Shown: positions 7,839 to 16,852, numbered from the stretch's first letter. The stretch: 64,000 nt of DNA from Nocardioides sp. Root682 (GCF_001427795.1 NZ_LMHJ01000001.1:481773-545772); one strand, 5' to 3'. The notes: a model not told the origin generated them from the sequence alone. Numbers and translations: made by a program.

Positions 7839-9917
7839 TCAGACGGGAGCGAGTTCGGAATCGGTCTGCGCGACCGGGCGGCCGACCGACTTGAGCGCGA
7901 TGACGGCAGCGGCCGCGACCAGCACGCCGGCAACCAGGGCGACCAGGAAGCCCACCACCCCGTCAACGGCGAACAGGACGAAGATGCCGCCGTGGGGCGC
8001 GCGCAGGCTCACGTCGAAGGCCTCCGCGAGCCCGCCGGTGACGCCGCTCCCCAGCACGATCGCCGGGATCACGCGCAGCGGGTCGGCTGCGGCGAACGGG
8101 ATCGCGCCCTCGGTGATGAAGGACGCGCCGAGCAGCCACGCCGCCTTGCCGTTCTCACGCTCCGCGGGGCTGAACAGACCCGGCCGGACGAACGCAGCCA
8201 ACGCGAGTGCGATCGGAGGCACCATGCCGCCGAGCATCACGGCAGCCATGATCTTCAGCTCCGGCGCACCGGAGGCGAGGCTGGCGCCGCCGATACCGAG
8301 CACTGCGAAGCTGTAGGCCACCTTGTTGAGCGGCCCGCCCATGTCGAACGCCATCATCATGCCGAGCACCGCACCGAGGACGATGGCGTTGGAGCCGTCC
8401 ATGCTGTTGAGGCCGTCGTTGAGCTGCTCCATCAACCAGGTGATGGGACGGCCGAGCAGCACGAGCATGGCGAGGCCAGCAACGATGCTCGTCACCAGGG
8501 GCACGACCAGCACCGGCATCAGGCCACGTGCCCAGGTCGGCACCTTCCACCTGGAGATCCACAGAGCCAGGACCCCGGCGAGCACCCCGCCGACGATCGC
8601 GCCGATGAATCCGGTCTGCGCGGCCCCGATGGGCGACTCGTCCGCGCTCGCGAAGCCCACGAGGTTGGTTGCCAGCGCTCCCATGATGAAGCCGGGCGCC
8701 AGGCCCGGCCGGTCGGCGATCGCATAGGCGATGTAGCCGGCGAAGGCCGGCACGAACAGGGCGAATGCCGCCTTGCCGATCACGAAGAGCAGCACGCCGA
8801 GGTAGAGCAGGACCCCCGAGTCGAAGGCGACGTGGTCGAGGCCGTACGACGCCGGGGACGGCGGGTCGAGGAGCGTGTGGTTGACCAGGATGTCGCCCGC
8901 GACGTTGGCGCTGTCGTAGCCGCCGAGGAGGAAGCCGAGTGCGATCAGCAGGCCGCCGGCAGCCACGAACGGGATCATGTACGACACACCGGTCATCAGC
9001 ACGCGCCGGGTCCGCCCGCCCCACGACTCGCCCGTCGTCGACGCGTACGCGTCCGTCGTACCGCTGCCAGCAGCGCCTTCGACGCGGGCTGCACGAGGGT
9101 CGGTGGCGGCACGCAGTGCGTCCGCGATGACGGCGTCCCCGTCATCGATCGGCCCCTTCACGCTCATGGAGACCAGCGGCTTGCCGGCGAAGCGACCCCG
9201 GTCGCGGACGCCGACGTCAGCCGCGAAGATCACGGCTTCGGCAGCGTCGATGGTGGCCTGGGGCAACGGCTTTGCTCCGGCTGATCCCTGGGTCTCGACG
9301 GCGATCTCGACGCCGGCCCGGTCCGCAGCGCCTTCGAGCGCCTCGGCCGCCATGTAGGTGTGGGCGATGCCGGTCGGGCACGCGGTGACGGCGACGAGAC
9401 GGCGCTTCGCGGGCGCGGCGTGCTCCACGACCGGCGCGGCACCCGCCTGCGCGGCATCGTCGGCGGGCGGAGCCACCGCCGCCCTGACGATGGCCAGGAC
9501 GTCCTCGGGAGTCGCAGCGGCACGGAGCGAGTCGGTGAACTCAGCCTTCACGAGCGACCGAGCGAGCTTCGCGAGGATCTGGAGGTGCGCGTTGCCGCCG
9601 CCATCCGGTGCCGCAATGAGGAACACCAGGTCGGCCGGGCCGTCCTTCGCGCCGAAGTCGACGCCGGGAGCCAGTCGGGCGAAGGCCAGCGTCGGCTCGG
9701 TGACCGAGGCCGAGCGACAGTGCGGGATGGCGATGCCGCCCTTCATGCCGGTCGCAGACTTCGCCTCGCGGGCGCGGAGATCGGCGCGCAGCAGGTCGAC
9801 ATCGGTCGAACGACCCTCCGTTGCGACGACCGCGGCGAGGGCCGCGATCACGGCGTCCTTGTCGCTCCCGAGATCGTTGTCGAGGCTGACCAGCCCGACG
9901 GTCATCAGCTCTGCCAT
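7839..9917 (-). CDS. fruA: PTS fructose transporter subunit IIABC
   Basis: Takes up fructose and releases fructose-1-phosphate. 692 residues in the order EIIA (1-150; phospho-histidine H66 in GIAIPHCRSA), EIIB (about 171-270; phospho-cysteine C180 in TACPTGIAHTYMAAEAL) and EIIC (about 300-690, membrane). The ATG at 9917 overlaps the fruK end by 13 nt; the frame stays open far upstream but that part is antisense to fruK and fruR. All three phosphotransfer domains look intact. Likely regulated with fruK by the DeoR-type repressor encoded first in the operon. Confidence 0.96.
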   Translation of the reverse strand: MAELMTVGLVSLDNDLGSDKDAVIAALAAVVATEGRSTDVDLLRADLRAREAKSATGMKGGIAIPHCRSASVTEPTLAFARLAPGVDFGAKDGPADLVFLIAAPDGGGNAHLQILAKLARSLVKAEFTDSLRAAATPEDVLAIVRAAVAPPADDAAQAGAAPVVEHAAPAKRRLVAVTACPTGIAHTYMAAEALEGAADRAGVEIAVETQGSAGAKPLPQATIDAAEAVIFAADVGVRDRGRFAGKPLVSMSVKGPIDDGDAVIADALRAATDPRAARVEGAAGSGTTDAYASTTGESWGGRTRRVLMTGVSYMIPFVAAGGLLIALGFLLGGYDSANVAGDILVNHTLLDPPSPASYGLDHVAFDSGVLLYLGVLLFVIGKAAFALFVPAFAGYIAYAIADRPGLAPGFIMGALATNLVGFASADESPIGAAQTGFIGAIVGGVLAGVLALWISRWKVPTWARGLMPVLVVPLVTSIVAGLAMLVLLGRPITWLMEQLNDGLNSMDGSNAIVLGAVLGMMMAFDMGGPLNKVAYSFAVLGIGGASLASGAPELKIMAAVMLGGMVPPIALALAAFVRPGLFSPAERENGKAAWLLGASFITEGAIPFAAADPLRVIPAIVLGSGVTGGLAEAFDVSLRAPHGGIFVLFAVDGVVGFLVALVAGVLVAAAAVIALKSVGRPVAQTDSELAPV

Positions 9918-10894
9918 GACGGCGCTCCTTCGATGGAGGTGGTGCTCGACGGCAGGTCGAGCGCTTGGATCCGGACCGCATCGGTCCGGAGGTCTGCAGG
10001 CGTGGGGACGGTGGTTCCGGGCAGGCCCGCCGCCGCACTGCCATAGGCAACGGCCTCGGCAAGGCGCTCGGGCGCCGACAGGCCACGCAGGTCGGCTCGG
10101 AGGTAGCCGAACAGGCTGCTGTCGCCTGCTCCCACGGTGCTCACGACGCGGATCGCCGGAGCCTCGGCGTGCCAGGCACCCGTGCCGTCGACCAGGACGG
10201 CACCGGCACCGCCCAGCGTCGCCAAGACGGCACCGACACCGCGACGGACCAGCTCCCTGGCGGCCAGCGCGACCCGGACGGGGTCGCTCTCCAGCAGCTC
10301 CGGGTCGATCCCAGCCACGGCAGCGAGCTCCTCCGCGTTCGGCTTGAGCAGGCTCGGCGCCCCTGCGACGGTCAGGCCTGCCACCAGTGCCTCCAGCGCC
10401 GCATCGCTGGTGTCCACGGCGACCAGGCGTCCCGCAGCACGCAGCTGGGCGGCCAGGACGGAGTACCAGTCCGCCGGCGCCCCCGGCGGCAGTGAGCCGG
10501 CCAGCACGACCCAGGTCGCGGGCAGGTCCATGACCCGGTCGGCGAGGGACGCGAGGTCGCTCGCCGACACGGGTGCGCCGGCGGTGTTGAGCTTGGTGGT
10601 GGTGCCATCGGGCTCGGTGAGGGTCAGGTTCACCCGCATCGCTCCCGCCGGCGGGACGGGGCTGCACGGGACGCCGAACGCCTCCAGCTCCCGCACGAAG
10701 GGACCGTCCGCATCCGCGGGCAGGACTGCGCAGGTCGGCACCGAGGCAGCGACACAGGCGCGCGAGATGTTGACTCCCTTGCCACCCGGCTGGTCGATGA
10801 TCCCGGCGACACGGTGGACCCCGCCCCGCACGAGTGGACCAGGGAGCACGGCCGTCCGGTCGATGCTGGGATTGGGGGTGACGGTGACGATCAC
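9905..10894 (-). CDS. fruK: 1-phosphofructokinase
   Basis: Phosphorylates fructose-1-phosphate to fructose-1,6-bisphosphate, feeding PTS-imported fructose into glycolysis. The 329 residues are a PfkB/ribokinase-fold protein. The N-terminal signature PGGKGVNISRA (about 37-47) and the C-terminal STVGAGDSSLFGYL with the catalytic base Asp of GAGD are both present. It overlaps fruA by 13 nt and the upstream regulator by 4 nt, so the operon is translationally coupled. Confidence 0.95.
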   Translation of the reverse strand: MIVTVTPNPSIDRTAVLPGPLVRGGVHRVAGIIDQPGGKGVNISRACVAASVPTCAVLPADADGPFVRELEAFGVPCSPVPPAGAMRVNLTLTEPDGTTTKLNTAGAPVSASDLASLADRVMDLPATWVVLAGSLPPGAPADWYSVLAAQLRAAGRLVAVDTSDAALEALVAGLTVAGAPSLLKPNAEELAAVAGIDPELLESDPVRVALAARELVRRGVGAVLATLGGAGAVLVDGTGAWHAEAPAIRVVSTVGAGDSSLFGYLRADLRGLSAPERLAEAVAYGSAAAGLPGTTVPTPADLRTDAVRIQALDLPSSTTSIEGAPSWQS

Positions 10895-11658
10895 GCGACC
10901 ACGACCTCGATGCCGGCCCCTGCGATCGCCGCGCGGTCGTCGCGCTGGATGGATGCGTCCGTGACCAGGACGTCGACCTCGTCGAGCGCGGCGAACCGCA
11001 CGGAGCTGTCGACGCCCACCTTGGTGGCGTCGACGAGGCCGACGACCCGATCGGCAGCCAGGACGAACGCGCGCTTGGTCGCCGCCTCCTCGCTGTCCGG
11101 CGTCGAGAACCCGTGACCGACGCTGACCCCGTTGGCGCCCATGAAGGCCATGTCGACGCGGAGCACGCCGACGGCCGCGACGGTCGTGGCGCCGACCGCA
11201 GCGTGGGTGTGCGGACGCACGCGGCCCGGCAGGAGGTGCAGCTCGATCCGGTCGTTGCCCGCCAGCCGTGCGGCGATCGAGACGCTGTGCGTGAAGACGA
11301 CCAGGCGGTGCGTGGCCGGAATCGCGTCGGCCAGTCGCGACGTCGTACTCCCAGCGTCGAGGAGGATGGACGCGCCGGCAGGAGGCAGCAGCTCGAGCGC
11401 AGCGCGCGCAATCCGGCCCTTGGCCTCGACGTTCGCCGCGTCCCGCTCACCCAGCGCCGGCTCGAGGGTGGTGAGTGCCGACGCCGGGACAGCACCGCCG
11501 TGCACCCGCCGCACCAGGCCGAGCGCTTCGAGGGCGGTGAGGTCACGCCGCACCGTCTCGGTGGTCACGGCAAAGAGGGCGGCGATCTCCGCCACCGACA
11601 TCCGGCCCTGGGCGACGACCTGCTGGACGACGGCCTGCTGGCGTTCCTCGGCGTACAT
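10891..11658 (-). CDS. fruR: DeoR/GlpR family regulator of the fructose operon
   Basis: 255 residues. The N-terminal helix-turn-helix (about 3-58) contains SVAEIAALFAVTTETVRRDL, typical of DeoR proteins. The C-terminal sugar-phosphate sensor domain has the usual DAGSTTSRLA motif. As first gene of fruR-fruK-fruA-ptsH it most likely represses its own operon and divergent ptsI, with fructose-1-phosphate as the expected inducer (known for the family, not shown here). A pair of 14-bp direct repeats in the divergent promoter region is the likely binding site. Confidence 0.9.
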   Translation of the reverse strand: MYAEERQQAVVQQVVAQGRMSVAEIAALFAVTTETVRRDLTALEALGLVRRVHGGAVPASALTTLEPALGERDAANVEAKGRIARAALELLPPAGASILLDAGSTTSRLADAIPATHRLVVFTHSVSIAARLAGNDRIELHLLPGRVRPHTHAAVGATTVAAVGVLRVDMAFMGANGVSVGHGFSTPDSEEAATKRAFVLAADRVVGLVDATKVGVDSSVRFAALDEVDVLVTDASIQRDDRAAIAGAGIEVVVA

Positions 11659-11681
11659 GGTGTGACCTCTCTCACGATCTG

Positions 11682-11715
11682 CGTTTGTGTTGTTTTATGC
11701 CCGTTTCTGTTGCTT
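11682..11715. promoter_or_regulatory. Direct-repeat operator between fruR and ptsI
   Basis: CGTTTGTGTTGTTT (11682-11695) and CGTTTCTGTTGCTT (11702-11715) agree at 12 of 14 positions and start exactly 20 bp apart, about two helical turns. They occupy the unusually T-rich centre of the 87-nt divergent intergenic region. DeoR-family FruR proteins commonly bind tandem repeats of this kind. Confidence 0.6.
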
Positions 11716-11745
11716 GTCAAGGGGTCCTCGGTCTAGCGTGTGAGC

Positions 11746-13434
11746 ATGGTCACCACGATGCACGGCACTCCCGTCGTTCCCGGGCTCGCCTACGGACCCA
11801 CGCAGGTCACCGTCTCCGCCGTCCCCGACGAGGCGATCAGGGCGTACGGCGACGGCGGCCACGCCGACGACGTGGCCGCCCTTGCCGCCTACGACGCCGC
11901 GGCAGCCGTGGTCGCCGACGGCTTCCGCGAGAAGGCCACCACCGTCGACGGCGCGACCTCGGGCGTCCTGATCGCGAGCGCGGGCCTGGCCACCGATCGG
12001 GGCCTGCGTGCGGCGGTCCGCAAGAACCTGCGCGCCGGCGAACCGCTGCTGACCGCCGTGGACCGGGCCGTCGAGCAGTTCGTGACCGTGTTCACCGGCA
12101 TGGGCGGACTCATGGCCGAGCGGGTGACCGACCTGCGCGACATCCGCAGCCGGATCATCGCCCGTCTCGTCGGCGAGCCCGAGCCCGGTGTCTCGATGCC
12201 GACAGTGCCGACGATCCTCGTGGCCACCGATCTCGCCCCCGCCGACACCGCCGGACTCGATCCGGCCGTGGTGATCGCGCTGGTGACCGAGCGCGGCGGC
12301 CCGACGAGCCACACGGCGATCATCGCGCGCCAGCTGGGCATCCCGTGCGTCGTGGGAGCCGCCGGCGTCGTCGCCGCCTCAGCCGGACGCCACCTGCTGG
12401 TCGACGGCGCCACCGGCACGATCGAGGTCGATCCCGACCCGGCGGCCTCATCCGCGAAAGTCGCCGCCGACGCCTCCTCCCGGGCCGCGCTCGCCGCGTG
12501 GGAGGGTCCGTGCCGGACGGCCGACGGCCACGAGGTGAAGCTGCTCGCCAACGTCGCGGACGCCGCGTCCTCCACCGCCGCCGCGCGCGGTCCCGTCGAC
12601 GGGGTCGGCCTCTTCAGGACCGAGCTGAGCTTCCTCGATCGCGAGACCGAACCGAGCGTCGAGGAGCAGACGGTGCTCTACGCCGAGGTCCTCGCTCCCT
12701 TCGCCCGCGACGGGCAGCACGTCGTCGTGCGCACCCTTGATGCCGGGTCCGACAAGCCGATCGCCTTCGCAACCCACGGCGACGAGGAGAACCCCGCGCT
12801 GGGGGTGCGCGGGCTCCGCTTGTCGTTCACCGACCAGGGACTCCTCGATCGCCAGCTCGACGCCGTCGCGGCCGCAGCCGAGCAGACCGGTGCGCGGACG
12901 TGGGTGATGGCTCCGATGGTGGCCACCGTCGAGGAGGCGCGCGGGTTCGCCACAGCCGTCCGGTCCCGTGGTCTCGAGGTCGGCGTGATGATCGAAGTCC
13001 CCAGCGCCGCCCTGCTGGCCGACCGGATGCTCGCCGAGGTCGACTTCCTCTCGATCGGCACCAACGACCTGACCCAGTACACGATGGCTGCGGACCGGAT
13101 GTGCAGCGACCTCGCCCACCTGACCGACCCGTGGCAGCCGGCGGTCCTCCAGCTCGTCGCCCTCACCGCGCAGGCCGGGCAGCGCGCGGGGAAGCCCGTC
13201 GGCGTGTGCGGGGAAGCCGCGGCCGATCCCCTGCTGGCCTGCGTCCTGGTGGGTCTCGGGATCACGTCGCTGTCGATGGCGGCCGCCGCCGTCCGCCCCG
13301 TCGGGGCACAGCTCGCCACGGTCACCCTGGCCCAGTGCCGAAAAATGGCGGACGCGGCGCTCGCGGCTGCGGATCCTTCCGCAGCACGCGAGGCCGCGCG
13401 CCTTGTCGTTGCCCCAGGGGCCCCCGGGGCCTAG
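11746..13434 (+). CDS. ptsI: Phosphoenolpyruvate-protein phosphotransferase (Enzyme I)
   Basis: First step of the PTS: takes phosphate from phosphoenolpyruvate and gives it to HPr. About 562 residues, normal length. The phosphohistidine is about H189 in GGPTSHTAIIARQLG. The PEP-binding barrel shows GLFRTELSFLDR, GTNDLTQYTMAADR and the catalytic cysteine about C488 in GVCGEAAAD. ATG 11746 is chosen; GTG 11740 or ATG 11758 are possible. Divergent from fruR and sharing its direct-repeat control region. Its stop lies within a CTAG that also gives the stop of the convergent gene. Confidence 0.95.
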   Translation: MVTTMHGTPVVPGLAYGPTQVTVSAVPDEAIRAYGDGGHADDVAALAAYDAAAAVVADGFREKATTVDGATSGVLIASAGLATDRGLRAAVRKNLRAGEPLLTAVDRAVEQFVTVFTGMGGLMAERVTDLRDIRSRIIARLVGEPEPGVSMPTVPTILVATDLAPADTAGLDPAVVIALVTERGGPTSHTAIIARQLGIPCVVGAAGVVAASAGRHLLVDGATGTIEVDPDPAASSAKVAADASSRAALAAWEGPCRTADGHEVKLLANVADAASSTAAARGPVDGVGLFRTELSFLDRETEPSVEEQTVLYAEVLAPFARDGQHVVVRTLDAGSDKPIAFATHGDEENPALGVRGLRLSFTDQGLLDRQLDAVAAAAEQTGARTWVMAPMVATVEEARGFATAVRSRGLEVGVMIEVPSAALLADRMLAEVDFLSIGTNDLTQYTMAADRMCSDLAHLTDPWQPAVLQLVALTAQAGQRAGKPVGVCGEAAADPLLACVLVGLGITSLSMAAAAVRPVGAQLATVTLAQCRKMADAALAAADPSAAREAARLVVAPGAPGA

Positions 13435-13682
13435 ACCTCCGGGTCGACCTCGGTCGTCGACGGAGCCTCGTCCGGGACGTGCTCCGCGATCGCCCGGCGG
13501 GAGGACTCACGGATCTCGAAGATCTCCGTGGCGAATCCGCCCACCGCGCTGGCGACCTCACCGACGGCACGGGTCAGGATCGTGGCCACCTCGCCCACCG
13601 TGTGCGCAGCGGCCTCGGCCCCTGACTGCACGGCGTCCTTGGCGATCTCGGCCTTGCTGAGCTGGTCGCGTCCGTCATTCAT
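13431..13682 (-). CDS. Conserved small hypothetical protein
   Basis: 83 residues, mostly helical and acidic, without signal peptide or clear membrane segment. The centre is rich in Ala, Val, Gly and Glu (about residues 20-55). I do not recognise a named family. It overlaps the convergent ptsI by 4 nt: CTAG at 13431-13434 supplies TAG to both genes. It starts 24 nt after the stop of the desaturase gene on the same strand, so it may be the last gene of the reductase-desaturase transcript. Confidence 0.65.
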   Translation of the reverse strand: MNDGRDQLSKAEIAKDAVQSGAEAAAHTVGEVATILTRAVGEVASAVGGFATEIFEIRESSRRAIAEHVPDEAPSTTEVDPEV

Positions 13683-13706
13683 GGATCAAGTGTCTCCCGA
13701 GAAACC

Positions 13707-14870
13707 TCAGGCCGCCAACGAGTCGTCGGTCACTGCCTGCGTTCCGCGGACCGGAGCGGCCTTCGACGTACCACCGGGGAAGGAGAGGCGGACGATCTTG
13801 CGGAAGACGCTGAAGAGCTGCTTGGGCAGCGAGCCCTTGTTGTAGGGCAGGCCGTAGCGCTCGCAGATCTCCTGGACCTCGACGGCCAGCTCCGGGTAGC
13901 GGCGGGCCGGGAGGTCGGGGAACAGGTGGTGCTCGATCTGGTGCGACAGGTTGCCGCTCATCACGTGCATCAGCTTGCTGCCGGTGATGTTGGCCGAGCC
14001 GAGCATCTGGCGCAGGTACCACTGGCCGCGGGTCTCGTTCTCGGTCTCCTCCTCGGTGAACGTCGCGACGCCCGCCGGGAAGTGGCCGCAGAAGATGATG
14101 TTGAAGGTCCAGATGTTCCGGATGATGTTGGCCACGAAGTTCCCGGCCAGGGTGCTCAGGAAGAACGGGCCGGTGAGGGCCGGGAAGAGCACGTAGTCCT
14201 TGAGGACCTGCTTGCTGACCTTCTTGCGGATGCGACGCCAGACCGGCGCGTTCTCGCCACCGAACATCTTGCGACGACCAGCGAAGACCTCCTCGGTCTC
14301 CAGGTCGTGGAGCATCACGCCCCACTCGAAGAACACCATCAGCAAGAACGCGTAGACGGGGTTGCCGAGGTAGTAGGGGCGCCACTTCTGGTCCTCGTCC
14401 ATGCGGAGGATCCCGTAGCCCACGTCGCGGTCCTTGCCCACGATGTTGGTGTACGTGTGGTGCATGTAGTTGTGGCCGTACTTCCAGTTCTCGGCCGGTG
14501 CCATCGTGTCCCAGTCGAACTGGCGCGAGTTGAAGGCAGGGTCGCCCATCCAGTCGTACTGCCCGTGCATGACGTTGTGGCCGATCTCCATGTTGTCGAG
14601 GATCTTCGACACGCTCAGGGAGGCGACCGCCAGCGGCCAGGCCGGGGGCAGGTAGAACAGGGCGCGGCCGGCGACCTCGAAGCTCCGCTGGGCCTTGACG
14701 ACCTTGCGGAGGTACGCCGCATCGGGCTCGCCGAGATCGGCAATGGTGCGCAGCCGCAGGGCGTCGAGCTCGGCGCCGAGGCTGTCGATCTCGGCGTGGG
14801 TCAGGCCGTGGTACTTCTCGTTCGCGTCGCGCTCGGCGATCACGGTGGACTCGGAAATCGTGTCAGTCAT
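13707..14870 (-). CDS. Membrane fatty acid (acyl-CoA) desaturase, DesA3-type
   Basis: Di-iron membrane enzyme that inserts a double bond into acyl chains; the closest match I recognise is mycobacterial stearoyl-CoA delta-9 desaturase DesA3. 387 residues with three histidine boxes: GHNVMHGQ (H98, H102), HNYMHH (H133, H137, H138) and QIEHHLFP (H314, H315). Hydrophobic membrane spans separate them. A good ribosome site (AAGGAGTT) precedes ATG 14870. The reductase gene 14919-16091, 48 nt upstream, should supply electrons. Expression is likely controlled by the adjacent FabR/DesT-like TetR protein. Confidence 0.92.
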   Translation of the reverse strand: MTDTISESTVIAERDANEKYHGLTHAEIDSLGAELDALRLRTIADLGEPDAAYLRKVVKAQRSFEVAGRALFYLPPAWPLAVASLSVSKILDNMEIGHNVMHGQYDWMGDPAFNSRQFDWDTMAPAENWKYGHNYMHHTYTNIVGKDRDVGYGILRMDEDQKWRPYYLGNPVYAFLLMVFFEWGVMLHDLETEEVFAGRRKMFGGENAPVWRRIRKKVSKQVLKDYVLFPALTGPFFLSTLAGNFVANIIRNIWTFNIIFCGHFPAGVATFTEEETENETRGQWYLRQMLGSANITGSKLMHVMSGNLSHQIEHHLFPDLPARRYPELAVEVQEICERYGLPYNKGSLPKQLFSVFRKIVRLSFPGGTSKAAPVRGTQAVTDDSLAA

Positions 14871-14918
14871 CAGGAACTCCTTCGGTGGTTGAGGTGCGAG
14901 CGGAGCGAGCCTCGAAGC

Positions 14919-16091
14919 TCAGAGGTCGATGTGGCAGTCACCGGCGGCGGCGGTCACGCAGATGCGGACCTCCTCGTCCGGCACAGCGGACTCCTCGCCG
15001 GTCAGGATGTTGCGGACGGTGCCCGCGGTCTTGGTCCGCGTGCAGGAGAAGCAGATGCCCATCCGGCAGCCGAACTCGGGCTTGAGCCCGAGCTCCTCGG
15101 CCTGCTCGAGCAGGCTCGCGCCGGACGCGGCGACGGTCTTGCCGGAGCGGGTGAAGGCCACGTCGCCCTCGATCTCCTCGCCGGGGCGGGCAGCCCGGGC
15201 GACGACCGGCTTGAAGAACTCCATCCGCAGCCGGGTCGAGTCGCCGTACGCCGCCTTGACCAGCTCGACGAGTCCGGGAGGACCACAGAGCCAGGTGTCG
15301 GTCTCCTTGTAGTCCGGCACCAGGCGGCGCAGCTCGAACTCGCTGAACACCTGGTCGCCGTAGCGGAGGTGGACGTCGATGCCGTTGTCGGCCTCGGCGA
15401 TCGCGGCCAGCTCGGCGGCGAAGATCTGGTCCTCGGCGCTGCGGGCGAAGTGCAGGAAGGTCACCTTGCGGCCGGCATGGGCCACGCCGTTGCGCTGGTA
15501 CCCGTCGCGGAGCAGGGTGCGGATCATCGACATCGCGGGGGTGATGCCCGAACCGCCGGTGATGAACAGCGACCTGCTGATGGTCGGCGTGGCCGGGCTC
15601 TCGACGAGGGTGAACTCGCCCTGCGCCTGGCTCAGGTGGATGACCTGGCCGGCCTCGGCCGCGCGAACGAGGTACGACGACACCTGGCCCTCGTCGTGGG
15701 CGCGAATGGTGAGCGTGAACGACTCGCCCTTGCCGGAGGCGGCCGAGGAGATCGAGAAGGCCCGGGTGTACCGCTTGGCCACGCCGGGGATCTCGACACC
15801 GACCAGGACGTGCTGTCCGGCGCGGTGGCCGCGCCACGTGGAGGTGGGCTGCAGGGTCAGGGTCGCGACGGGCGCGTCGCCCTCGGTCTCGCGGTGGATC
15901 GAGACGATCCGGGCGCGGACGTCGTGAGCGGCCCACATCGGGTGGAAGCGTTCGAGGTAGCGGTCGACACCGTGCGGGCTGGCCAGCGCGCCGACGAGGC
16001 GCGAGCGCAGCAGGGGCCCGAGCGGAGCGGCCAGCCTGGCACTGACGGGGCGGGTGGGGAGAGCCGCCGGTTCGGAGATGAGCGCGGACAT
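14919..16091 (-). CDS. Ferredoxin reductase (FAD/NAD and [2Fe-2S]) partner of the desaturase
   Basis: Electron donor for the desaturase, like Rv3230c in mycobacteria and DesC in Pseudomonas. 390 residues: FAD-binding barrel (about 60-165; RYTRAFSISS), NAD-binding domain (170-290; TGGSGITPAMSMI and WLCGPPGLVE) and a C-terminal plant-type [2Fe-2S] domain with CRMGICFSC and a final cysteine (ICVTAA). The ATG at 16091 is chosen because AAGGAGG lies just upstream; the open frame extends further but across the operator. First gene of the reductase-desaturase operon. Confidence 0.92.
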   Translation of the reverse strand: MSALISEPAALPTRPVSARLAAPLGPLLRSRLVGALASPHGVDRYLERFHPMWAAHDVRARIVSIHRETEGDAPVATLTLQPTSTWRGHRAGQHVLVGVEIPGVAKRYTRAFSISSAASGKGESFTLTIRAHDEGQVSSYLVRAAEAGQVIHLSQAQGEFTLVESPATPTISRSLFITGGSGITPAMSMIRTLLRDGYQRNGVAHAGRKVTFLHFARSAEDQIFAAELAAIAEADNGIDVHLRYGDQVFSEFELRRLVPDYKETDTWLCGPPGLVELVKAAYGDSTRLRMEFFKPVVARAARPGEEIEGDVAFTRSGKTVAASGASLLEQAEELGLKPEFGCRMGICFSCTRTKTAGTVRNILTGEESAVPDEEVRICVTAAAGDCHIDL

Positions 16092-16111
16092 CGCGCCTCC
16101 TTCGGTGGAAG

Positions 16112-16139
16112 GTTTGGGTGTACGTCTGTACACCGAAAC
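16112..16139. promoter_or_regulatory. DesT/FabR-type operator upstream of reductase-desaturase operon
   Basis: Near-perfect 28-bp palindrome: arms GTTTGGGTGTAC and GTACACCGAAAC (11 of 12 matching) around GTCT. The core GGTGTACGTCTGTACACC has perfect 7-bp arms with a 4-bp spacer. It ends 21 nt from the reductase ATG, so a bound repressor would block initiation. Confidence 0.65.
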
Positions 16140-16183
16140 TCTGACCGGTCCCCCGCCCGTGGTCAACGCGCAACACGCGTGAC

Positions 16184-16201
16184 AGTGCACACATGTTCAC
16201 T
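16184..16201. promoter_or_regulatory. Second operator of the same geometry, before the TetR gene
   Basis: AGTGCACACATGTTCACT has 7-bp arms (6 of 7 matching) and a 4-bp spacer, the same layout as 16117-16134. It lies 17 nt upstream of the TetR start at 16219. It resembles the DesT box of Pseudomonas as I recall it. Autoregulation is inferred. Confidence 0.55.
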
Positions 16202-16218
16202 CAAGCTAGGATGGCGGC

Positions 16219-16842
16219 ATGACCGAGACCCGTGGTGAGCGCAAGGAGAAGACGCGACGCGCCATCCTCGACGCAGCCCTGGCTCTGTCGTCCGACACCA
16301 CCCTGGTCGCCCTGTCCCTGCGGCAGGTGGCCAAGGAGGTCGGCATCGTCCCGACCGCGTTCTACCGGCACTTCGCCTCGATCGACGACCTCGGGCTGGC
16401 TCTCGTGGAGGAGGCGCTCGACACCCTGCGCACGCTGCTGCGCGAGCTGCGGAGCAGCGCCGGGCAGGACGCCCGCACCATCATCGACGGATCGGTCACC
16501 GTGCTCGTGGAGCAGGTCCGCCAGCACCAGGCCCAGTTCGCCTTCATCGCACGCGAACGGTTCGCCGGTCCCCCCGCGGTACGCGAGGCGATCGCCCGCG
16601 GCATCGGGCTGGCCGAGCGCGAGCTCTCCACCGACCTGGCGTACCTGCCCGGCACGGACAAGTGGTCCGACGAGGACCGCCAGACCCTCTCCTCGCTGAT
16701 CGTCGGCGCGATGGTCACCACCGTCGAACGCCTGCTCACGGCCGCAGCCGGGTCAACCGCCGAGGGCCGGGTCGCTGCCAGCACCCGGGCCCAGCTGCGG
16801 ATGATGGTGATCGGCGCCAAGCACTGGCGCTCGACACCCTGA
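16219..16842 (+). CDS. TetR regulator of the FabR/DesT type
   Basis: 207 residues with an N-terminal helix-turn-helix (LSLRQVAKEVGIVPTAFYRH) and a helical C-terminal domain of FabR/DesT character. In Proteobacteria FabR and DesT sense the ratio of saturated to unsaturated acyl-CoA/ACP and control desaturation genes. Here the gene is divergent from the reductase-desaturase operon and two palindromes of identical geometry lie between. I infer it sets membrane unsaturation by repressing that operon and itself. Confidence 0.88.
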   Translation: MTETRGERKEKTRRAILDAALALSSDTTLVALSLRQVAKEVGIVPTAFYRHFASIDDLGLALVEEALDTLRTLLRELRSSAGQDARTIIDGSVTVLVEQVRQHQAQFAFIARERFAGPPAVREAIARGIGLAERELSTDLAYLPGTDKWSDEDRQTLSSLIVGAMVTTVERLLTAAAGSTAEGRVAASTRAQLRMMVIGAKHWRSTP

Positions 16843-16852
16843 CCCCCGCCCC

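Noticed and set aside
7626..9284. Plus-strand open frame over fruA
   Set aside because: Antisense shadow of the fruA/ptsH region with no recognisable domain.
9918..11546. Upstream extension of the fruA frame
   Set aside because: The frame stays open across fruK and part of fruR but is out of frame with them and shows no domain; ATG 9917 begins the EIIA domain.
13926..16238. 770-codon plus-strand open frame
   Set aside because: Antisense to the desaturase and reductase genes, both of which have intact catalytic motifs.
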